Source: Larix sibirica
Lineage: Eukaryota; Streptophyta; Pinopsida; Pinales; Pinaceae
DNA length: 15,441 nucleotides
Direction: 5' to 3'
Assembly (NCBI GenBank): GCA_004151065.3
Contig: NWUY0300062320.1
Coordinates: 1-15,441 of the forward strand
Shown piece by piece: positions 9,608 through 15,441 of this stretch (position 1 is its first letter; every line of letters starts with the position of its first letter). The position numbers and the translations under genes were made by a program. The notes under the pieces were generated by a model that had not been told where the DNA came from, did not search any database, and saw nothing but the letters and a program-made list of their open reading frames with translations.

Positions 9608-9935
9608 CATATTAGGTTGAAGGAAAGCGAAATTCCGAATATGGGTGATCAGGTTTTTGTGAACCAATGTAGAACCCTATCCCTCCATGACTTTGTTCCC
9701 CCTAATGCGGGTGTTAATAGGGTATAAGAGATGCAAATGGAAGAAGCACGTGGAGATCATATGGAAACACATGATTGGATATCAAAACATTAGGAATTGA
9801 GGTCATAATGATTAGAGGATCTAGGGTTGGAATATTGTGCAGTCGGTGGGTATATATGAGGGAAGCATGGGCATGGTTATGGAAACTAATGGAAAATCCC
9901 AGACTCGAGCGAGGCAATCGTGTTATATGTAGGGA

Positions 9936-10424
9936 ATGTTCGTCTTCAGTGATGAGAGTTCGGCCTTGGGTACGAGCTCTAGCCTTGAAGCATGGGAACT
10001 CTGGAGCAACGTTATGGGTCTTAATGGTGGTAATGTCACTCGTGTATCCATGCAGTATAAGGTTAGATGCTGGTTTGGTGGGCAGATACAATGGGCAGTG
10101 ATATTTCTTATGAAGGCAATTGATAAGCCAATTCTGCATAGGCTGGAATTAAGGTGGTCAGAGATGATGGAGCAATGTGAAGAAGTTAAGGGCAGTGTGA
10201 ATGTGGGGTCGAAAATAGATAATTGTGAGCAACTTTAGGCTGCTCAAGACTCATGGATTTATAAAGCGACAGTCCCGTAATATATTTGGGATGAAATCAA
10301 AGAAGCAGAGAAGGATCTCTGAGCTGACTTGGAGGTGGAGAAATCTGTGGAGGAGTTTGTGGCGTTGGCAGAATGGATTCAAGATCCTGGCTTGACCCAT
10401 GCTCGATTATCGTTGTACGAGTAA
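9936..10424 (+). pseudogene. Possible third ORF of the LINE, unknown function
   Basis: One plus-strand frame reads from ATG 9936 to TAA 10422-10424, about 162 codons, with three internal stops (TAG 10236, TAA 10278, TGA 10320). The sense between the stops is protein-like: Trp-containing, charged and helix-prone, for example HRLELRWSEMMEQCEEVKG, YIWDEIKEAEKDL and EEFVALAEWIQDPG. An overlapping frame open from 9775 to 10101 may hold its 5' part after a frameshift. It lies 208 nt after the ORF2 stop and about 500 nt before the A-tail. I recognise no family. It could be a genuine 3' accessory ORF, captured host coding sequence, or chance openness. Confidence 0.45.
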
Positions 10425-10927
10425 CTAGTTTCGATGTTCTAGATAATGAAAGGAATTCTAGTAAGGGTTCTACTAGAGTGAGAGGAGAAAAACAAGGGGG
10501 ACGAAGTGCCATTGCACTTCTGGAAGGAGCACCATGTTGATTCTATGCTCATGCATAAGAATATTGATGTAATTGCCAATAGGCTGGGTGACGCTAGCTA
10601 GAAAGGGTAGCTTGTCAGTCCTTCGCTAGGTTCTGTGATTGTTAGTTCGGTTTTTTGCTTTGATATGTTTGTAAACAGTTTGAAGGGAATTATGATTATA
10701 GTCTTGCAGTAGTTAGTAGTTTGTTTGTTTTAATAATTGATGTAAATACTGGAAAATGCCATGTTTTCCCCACAGGGGAGGGGAAATTTTTAGGTTTGAA
10801 TGATTTAAGGTTGAAGGATATGAATGGTTGGGGTTTCAAAAGGCTAGGATGGGGATTTGTTTTGACATAAACGAGATGTAATTCTCCGATTGTTATATAA
10901 TACAAAGTCTCTTACTTACAAAAAAAA
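10425..10927 (+). other. LINE 3' UTR and A8 tail
   Basis: This is non-coding sequence from the end of the possible third ORF to the tail. It contains CCCCACAGGGGAGGGG near 10769 and ends with TTATATAATACAAAGTCTC, a pyrimidine-rich stretch and A8 (10920-10927), followed directly by the right target-site duplication. LINE RTs recognise the 3' end of their own RNA, so this terminal region is the likely recognition site; that role is inferred. Confidence 0.7.
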
Positions 10928-10942
10928 CACTTCTCTCTCAAG
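10926..10942 (+). repeat. Target-site duplication, right copy (LINE)
   Basis: AACACTTCTCTCTCAAG lies directly after the A-tail; its first two bases may belong to the tail. It matches 2449-2465 at 15 of 17 positions. With the left copy it delimits the LINE. Confidence 0.75.
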
Positions 10943-12424
10943 CATCCAATGAATGCCAAATACACAATGGGTGGATGATTCCTTACTTGCCCATGCTCTA
11001 TGCTCACCTATGACCATCTTTCTTTTGTCCAAGGTCTGCAATTACTCTTTTACAATGTTGATTTAGTATATTTTCATATTGGTTAATTGTTGGCAAGCGA
11101 GAATAACATACAATAATCCTAGAGCATGAATGTGAAGGAATGATAGAATGCATGAACGACAATGAGAGATTTGAGAGAATTATGGTTGACATTACTTTTG
11201 AGTATATAGGAAACAAAGTACTCCTACAGTTCCCCATAATGATTCTACTCACCCAACACTTCCATAACCACACGATCAAAGTTCCCACCAACCTTTACAT
11301 GCATTCAGTGATTGGGTTTATAAGTTTATGGGGGTGGATGGTTTGATTTACGACACATGGTGGAAACTATTGAATTCATTAATTGACACTTGGAAATAGA
11401 GGATTACTTTCCCATAGTTCCCCTTTCCTCTTTCCCCTTGGTGGAATAATAACCCCTCTGGTGCTCTTTGTAGCCATCTTGGACAGTCATATATTATATT
11501 CAAGCATTAATATCTACATAAGTTGAGTTCATTGAGGATAGCCTGCACCATGGTCCATATAAGTATATTTACATCATCTATGTGCCTAACCACTCACTAG
11601 TCAAGCCTTGGCCTTACGCTTTATACTAGGAATCCATACGAGTGTATTTATAATTGAAATATAATCCAATCCAATACATTTTGGGGGTCAAAGCCAAAGT
11701 CTTACAAGAATAGACAAGCTTGTTGCTTACTTGAAGGAATATCTTCGACCATGTAAATACAAAAAATTTAGTGAACATAACGAGAAATGCATGACATTGT
11801 GGAAATAACTCATTAACAAGGTTGTGATTCAATGCAAAAGTCCCTAGAGAAATCACTTATTGTTGGAGGTTGGAAACCATGTGTGTTTATTAATTGGGAA
11901 GAGATGGAAAATACGTTTCAAGGTGCAAATACACAATAAATCCAAAGTGACATTTAGATAAAATGTCGGTGAAAAGGAGTGTTGTATAGAAAGTGTTGAT
12001 GAGGACTCCGTTATATGATGACATGGACAAATTAAATTACCGATGTATGATTAAATTTGGTTTTGAAGGTTGTTGTGTGGGGAAGAGAGTTAACAAGGTT
12101 TTTATTGCATATGGAGTTTGCCTTGTGATTTGGTGCTTTGTCGTGTTAATGCTTCAAGAATTTGTGAACATCATAGTTAAGGAGGGTTAGACCACAATCT
12201 AAGGGGATATTTTTAAGTTTGTCTCACAAGAAAATAAGTATATGGTGGATCATTACTAGTAAAATTCACCGATCATAATCCTATTGATGAGCAAAGGAGA
12301 TAAATAAGCTTAACAAGACAAACAAAAAAATCTAATTTTGAATATTCCCTCCCTCATCTCCAAACACTGCTAAGGAGATATTTTAGTGTTTGCCTACCTT
12401 CGCAAACTCCTTGTTTGGATACTC

Positions 12425-12470
12425 TAAGTCCCTCCTTGTTTACCTACCTCAGGAAACAAGGAGGGACTTA
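12425..12470. repeat. Perfect 17-bp inverted repeat (hairpin)
   Basis: TAAGTCCCTCCTTGTTT (12425-12441) is the exact reverse complement of 12454-12470, with a 12-nt spacer that can itself add a CCT/AGG pairing. A related word, CAAACTCCTTGTTTGG, lies just upstream at about 12401-12416, and AAACACT and AGTGTTT flank about 12363-12393. This could be the core of a foldback or MITE-type element, or a small hairpin RNA. No terminal target-site duplication was identified. Confidence 0.6.
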
Positions 12471-13655
12471 TAATTAAGATTTACTAAGGAATTCAAAACC
12501 TTCAAAGTGTGAGAGAAAGAAAAACCAAATGGAGCACATGTAACATGGTTTGCTTCATTGTGCTTTTAAATGAAGAAGAAATGCATATTAGGGAGGGACA
12601 ACATTATACTTTCTTTCAAAAGCTAGTGATTGACATGTGAACCCCTAGTAAGAAGTTTTAAGGAAAGAAAAACAAGATTGAATGTTACAGAAGGAGGTTG
12701 AGAGTGGAAAGCTTTTGGAAATTAGCCTTAAAAAAATTATCCCACAAGGGAAGGCCCAAAATTATATAGGCTAAAAAAATTGCACATCCTGGAAAAATGT
12801 TGACATGTTGAAAGTACCTCATGGAACATTAAAGGAGTACTCAAGACCCAAGCACCATACCCAAACTTTATGATTTACTATGTGCTAAAAGCATGATGAG
12901 AGCTGCATCAAAATATTCTTAGGGTGGGACACATGAACACTTACAAGTGGAGATAAAATGATTAAATGCTTTGCAAGAAACAAAGGATTGGTTTTGAAAG
13001 TTGATACTTGAAAAGTATTAATTTTTGAAAGGCCTTATTTAGAGTGTGGGATAAGCGAGACTCATATTGCCCTCCTTATCAAGTGAAATTTGCTTTGAAA
13101 TCCGATAAGAACTTTGATGGAAGTTAGAGTTCCATCGCATCACAAGAAACTTTGCTCGTGGAAGTTTTGTCGAGGCTTTGGCCCATTTGAAGACAACCTA
13201 GATCATTAAATTACCAAAAAAGTGTATGGAAGGGACAAAATTTTGAGATGTTGGAAAATAGAATTCGCTTGAAATGGGGTGATTTAAGTGTGCCATATCA
13301 AACATTCTTATTCATACATTGCATTATAAGTTGGGAAGACCTCTAACATATTTCCTTGAATTTGATAATCTTTTATAAATTTTGAAAAGTCACTTCAAAA
13401 AATTAAACCTCATAAAAATCCCATAAATATTAAGAGTTAAAATATCCCACTCTAATATTTACGCCGTAGGTGTTTTCCACAATGACATATCATCTCACAA
13501 ACACTATTACAGATTCCTTGTCGTTCAAGCTAATTAAAAACCACCATGTGTTTTTTTACCTCGCGCCAAATTTACATCATCTTTGTTGGTTGTGGAGCCT
13601 GATCTAGCTTATTCAGAGGTCGTGTTTGAGTTGTGTTTGGATCCCATCCCATGAT

Positions 13656-13702
13656 GGGGGGGGTTCCCCCCCAAAATAGTTTCCATGGGGGGTCCAGGGG
13701 GG
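13656..13702. repeat. G/C homopolymer island
   Basis: G8 (13656-13663), TT and C7 (13666-13672) are followed by G6 (13687-13692), TCCA and G6 (13697-13702), all in otherwise AT-rich DNA. The tract can form hairpins or G-rich secondary structure. It lies about 20 bp from an assembly gap, so the run lengths may be inaccurate. Confidence 0.65.
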
Positions 13703-13723
13703 CGACGACTAGTTTGGGAGCCC

Positions 13724-13725
13724 NN
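13724..13725. other. Assembly gap (2 Ns)
   Basis: Two undetermined bases lie just after the G-rich island. The true missing length is unknown, and any frame across it should not be trusted. Confidence 0.95.
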
Positions 13726-14072
13726 AAGAAAGGGTCAAAATGACTAGATTCAATGCATGTGCACATCAAGTCAAAGATAGTTTCCTTAAAATAGGGAAAC
13801 AAGGTGCCTTTTCTCAAGTGGTGGTAATAAATGCTGGAGGTGGCCATAAATAAGGCACCAACAGCTATATTTGACCAATTTTGGCCCATACATAAGTCAT
13901 CATTTGCCCTAACTAACTTCTAACAACCTTCTAACTACCTTGGATTGTAATTATTAACCTGTTTTGGACCAATTAATCAGTAAAATGACTTATGACTAAA
14001 GTCCTAAGGTGTAATAATTTTCTAACAAAAATATGTTTTGGACTAGTACGCACATATTATAGAAAAACATTT

Positions 14073-14448
14073 TTACTGATAATACCTTTCAAACGATTCT
14101 TTTTTGTAGTTGTATGTTTTTGACATTGCAAGTCTCACTGGTCTCAGTGCCCAATGCTCTAGAATCACTTCTTTTAATTTACTTATAACCTCATTCTTAG
14201 AGTCATTAGATTGGTTTTTGGTGTTGTAAATGAAAAGTACGTCGATGTATTCTTTACACTCTATCCCTCAAAGTTTTATACAACTTTTTCTTCCTCTCAT
14301 TAACTTCCAATGCCACTTTAGTGTAACTAATGATCAAATCAACATCATTTGAATTCTTCTTAAGTTTTATCTTTTTAGGGCATCTTATTTTTTCACTCTC
14401 CATCCCTTCACAATATTCAACAAATTTGAAATCCAATGTATGAAACAA
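14073..14448 (-). pseudogene. Unidentified coding-like fragment, one frameshift
   Basis: On the minus strand an open frame from ATG 14448 (MFHTLDFKFVEYCEGMESEK onward, very Lys-rich) runs 60-odd codons. Near 14262-14275 the sense moves to a neighbouring frame, which continues as ECKEYIDVLFIYNTKNQ, SKLKEVILEHWALRP and VRLAMSKTYNYKKES to TAA 14073-14075. Two adjacent open stretches of about 64 codons that meet at one point are unusual in such AT-rich DNA, so a degraded exon or retrocopied gene piece is plausible. A possible splice donor, AAAG/GTATT, lies just before the stop. I do not recognise the protein. The nearby A-tailed element starts 91 bp upstream of this ATG. Confidence 0.4.
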
Positions 14449-14538
14449 GATAGCAATTATTGGTTAGAAGCATTGTTAATATAATAATTCAAACAAAATA
14501 ATAATAACTCTATTCAAACTCACATAGTAAGTATTTCA

Positions 14539-14681
14539 TTTTTTTAAAATAGAAACCGAGAATAGATTTATATTAAAGGGGGTTGTGACCGAACCATCCA
14601 ACCAAAAGGGGTACAAAAAAATAGATTGAGTTCACAGAGCTCAAAGACTAGACTGTCTATTTTCCTAGTTTGTATGCAAAA
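14539..14681 (-). other. 3' UTR and A7 tail of the third retroelement
   Basis: Minus-strand AT-rich, non-coding sequence lies between the last readable codons of the coiled-coil ORF and the A7 tail (T7 at 14539-14545). The AT-rich word sits about 30 nt from the tail, as in the other two 3' ends. Confidence 0.5.
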
Positions 14682-15360
14682 TTACCTATGACGAATTACA
14701 TATTCAAAATTGCTACTGGTATATATCATGATAAAACTAGAACAACAAAAAATACATTTGCAATGCATAGATTCAAAAAAGACATGATAGTTGGAGTAAC
14801 CTGGTGGTATAGAATGTTGGGGCCTGTTTGCTTGTCGCAATGCTATCAAATTGCTGGTGTTGGGTTTGGGCTGTCGGGGATGGGGAGATGGAGTGTTGAC
14901 CAAAGGTTCTACCCTCTCCATTCCTTTACATGTTCTTGGAGAACCCACTAAAGAAGCAACTTGGTGGACCACTCGCCTAACCCTTAGCGCGACCTCTCTT
15001 TTCAAGCATTTGATTTCTTCATGGAGTTCCTTAATTACATTTCCCGATCACATCCACACCCACATAGACATTTCACCTCTAGCTCAAGTAAAGCCACCAT
15101 TGAATTTTCGCTTTCCAATTTCCCCAGGGTCTCTTCGTTCCTTTGATTGGATCGAATTATTTTGGCTCCAGTTCTATGCTCTAGGTCATGTTTCCATCCT
15201 TCTAGGTTACACAGAAGAAAACCAATGTTTTCCTCTAATTCTACAATCCTCCTTTCATGCTGTGCAGATGTCAGCTAAGACCATGAGCTGGAGCCCGCCA
15301 TTGCTCCAGCTCTACCCCAATTCTTGAATTGTGTTTTCCTGCTACCTGCTTGCTAGGCAT
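14682..15360 (-). pseudogene. Gag-like coiled-coil ORF, broken
   Basis: Minus-strand ATG at 15360 opens MPSKQVAGKHNSRIGVELEQ and meets TGA at 15271-15273. After a frameshift, RRIVELEENIGFLL, LEGWKHDLEHRTGAKII, NEETLGKLESE and ALLELEVKCL follow, ending at TAA 15035-15037. A third segment continues with EEIKCLKREVALRVRRVV and a Pro/Ser/Asn-rich tail (NTPSPHPRQPKPNTS), closing near 14682. The charged heptad-like N-terminal half followed by a proline-rich linker resembles the N-terminus of plant Ty3-type gag proteins or the multimerisation part of a LINE protein. No CCHC knuckle or capsid motif is visible, so the assignment is tentative. The plus-strand ORF over the same bases (14851-15327) looks like its shadow. 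Confidence 0.45.
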
Positions 15361-15441
15361 CGCCAAAAGTAACCAGTAAGAAGATTTGGGACTATGGAAA
15401 GGTATTGATCTAGCTTTGGAAAGGGGTCGACAAGATATGAC

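Larger units (their letters stand above)
5626..9727 (+). pseudogene. LINE ORF2 polyprotein: EN-RT-zfRVT-RNase H (broken)
   Basis: ORF2 of plant LINEs supplies the nicking endonuclease and the reverse transcriptase, which prime on chromosomal DNA. The frame begins MKLLS at 5626; the ATG overlaps the ORF1 TGA. Four domains follow in the expected order and are described separately. Counting across frames it covers about 1370 codons, a normal length minus an internal endonuclease deletion. Damage includes stops within the first ten codons, a frameshift in the G6 run at 5839-5844, repeated frame changes at 6240-6480, TAG 6841, a frame change near 6870, TAA 7533, a frame change near 7555, and further breaks at 8000-8365 and 8654-8695. 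There are also in-frame stops at 9299, 9524 and 9605. The last in-frame stop is TAA at 9725-9727. The copy is non-functional but easily recognised. Confidence 0.9.
2466..10927 (+). mobile_element. Near full-length, dead LINE (L1-type, DUF4283/RT/RNase H)
   Basis: Non-LTR retrotransposons move by target-primed reverse transcription. In order the element shows: a 118-bp leader; ORF1 with a DUF4283-like domain and zinc knuckle; ORF2 with N-terminal endonuclease, RT, zf-RVT and RNase H; a further possible ORF; a 3' UTR; and an A8 tail at 10920-10927. It is bounded by a 17-bp direct repeat. It spans about 8.46 kb, or about 6.84 kb once the nested 2738-4339 insert and one copy of its duplication are discounted, which suits a complete plant L1-type element. 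Stops and frameshifts in every ORF, plus a deletion in the endonuclease, show it cannot encode its own proteins. The exact 5' end depends on the duplication call. Confidence 0.9.
10943..14072. other. Non-coding AT-rich stretch between retroelements
   Basis: Only short ORFs occur here (for example 11140-11346, 11993-12190 and 11626-11856 minus), and none shows a family motif I recognise. The stretch holds a 17-bp inverted repeat at 12425-12470, a G/C homopolymer island at 13656-13702 and a 2-N gap. The region may contain old transposon or LTR remnants, but I could not pair any termini. Confidence 0.6.
14539..15441 (-). mobile_element. 3' part of a third, minus-strand A-tailed retroelement (runs off the window)
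   Basis: On the minus strand the segment from the right edge carries a broken coiled-coil ORF (15360 to about 14682) and an AT-rich 3' UTR. It ends TTAATATAAATCTATTCTCG, a pyrimidine-rich stretch, four T and then A7 (plus-strand T7 at 14539-14545). The terminal layout matches the two other elements. The 5' part lies outside the window, so neither the target-site duplication nor the presence of RT can be checked. A polyadenylated retrocopy of a gag-like transcript is an alternative. Confidence 0.5.

Noticed and set aside
9714-10139. 141-codon minus-strand ORF
   Set aside because: It lies antisense to the LINE ORF2 tail and possible ORF3, has no recognisable motif, and reads as a shadow of plus-strand coding composition.
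13480-13530. CACTA-type transposon terminus suggested by CACTATTACAGATTCC near 13502
   Set aside because: No inverted partner or 3-bp duplication was found in the window.
13572-13889. 105-codon minus-strand ORF across the N gap
   Set aside because: The frame crosses undetermined bases and the G/C homopolymer island, and shows no recognisable domain.
14851-15327. 158-codon plus-strand ORF
   Set aside because: The opposite strand reads as a charged coiled-coil with a proline-rich tail in several linked frames. The plus-strand product has no domain logic, so I treat it as a shadow.
1-15441. tRNA, rRNA or CRISPR features
   Set aside because: No cloverleaf-like gene, rRNA motif or regularly spaced short repeat with unique spacers was seen on either strand by eye.

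Overview
The window looks like intergenic DNA from a large plant nuclear genome. It is AT-rich and has no intact host gene. What can be identified is decayed non-LTR (LINE/L1-type) retrotransposon sequence of the plant DUF4283 / RT / RNase H class. The sparse, old, nested retroelements would fit a gymnosperm or another large-genome seed plant, but that placement is inference.

Layout. Bases 1-2448 are non-coding; a degenerate tandem array with a period of about 96 bp lies near 1111-1495. Bases 2466-10927 hold one plus-strand LINE whose ends can both be placed. It is flanked by a 17-bp target-site duplication (2449-2465 and 10926-10942, 15 of 17 identical) and ends in an A8 tail. It has a short 5' leader, ORF1 (from 2584: DUF4283-like domain plus a damaged zinc knuckle), ORF2 (5626-9727: endonuclease, reverse transcriptase, zf-RVT, RNase H), a possible third ORF (about 9936-10424) and a 3' UTR. 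Every ORF carries stops and frameshifts, so the copy is dead, although the RT and RNase H catalytic residues are still legible.

ORF1 is split by a second, minus-strand retroelement of 1602 bp (2738-4339). That insert is 5'-truncated inside its RNase H domain, carries a coiled-coil-like ORF downstream of the RNase H, and ends in an A6 tail. Removing the insert and one copy of its diverged target-site duplication puts both halves of ORF1 in the same reading phase, which independently supports the nesting.

Bases 10943-14072 are unrecognised AT-rich DNA with a 17-bp inverted repeat (12425-12470), a G/C homopolymer island and a 2-N assembly gap. Bases 14073-14448 (minus) hold a coding-like fragment of unknown identity. 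From 14539 to the right edge lies the 3' part of a third minus-strand, A-tailed retroelement with a broken coiled-coil, gag-like ORF.

The two best points for follow-up are the nested-LINE reconstruction and the recurring ORF downstream of, or independent from, the RT-RNase H polyprotein. It appears in two or perhaps all three elements and could be a 3' accessory ORF of these LINEs.
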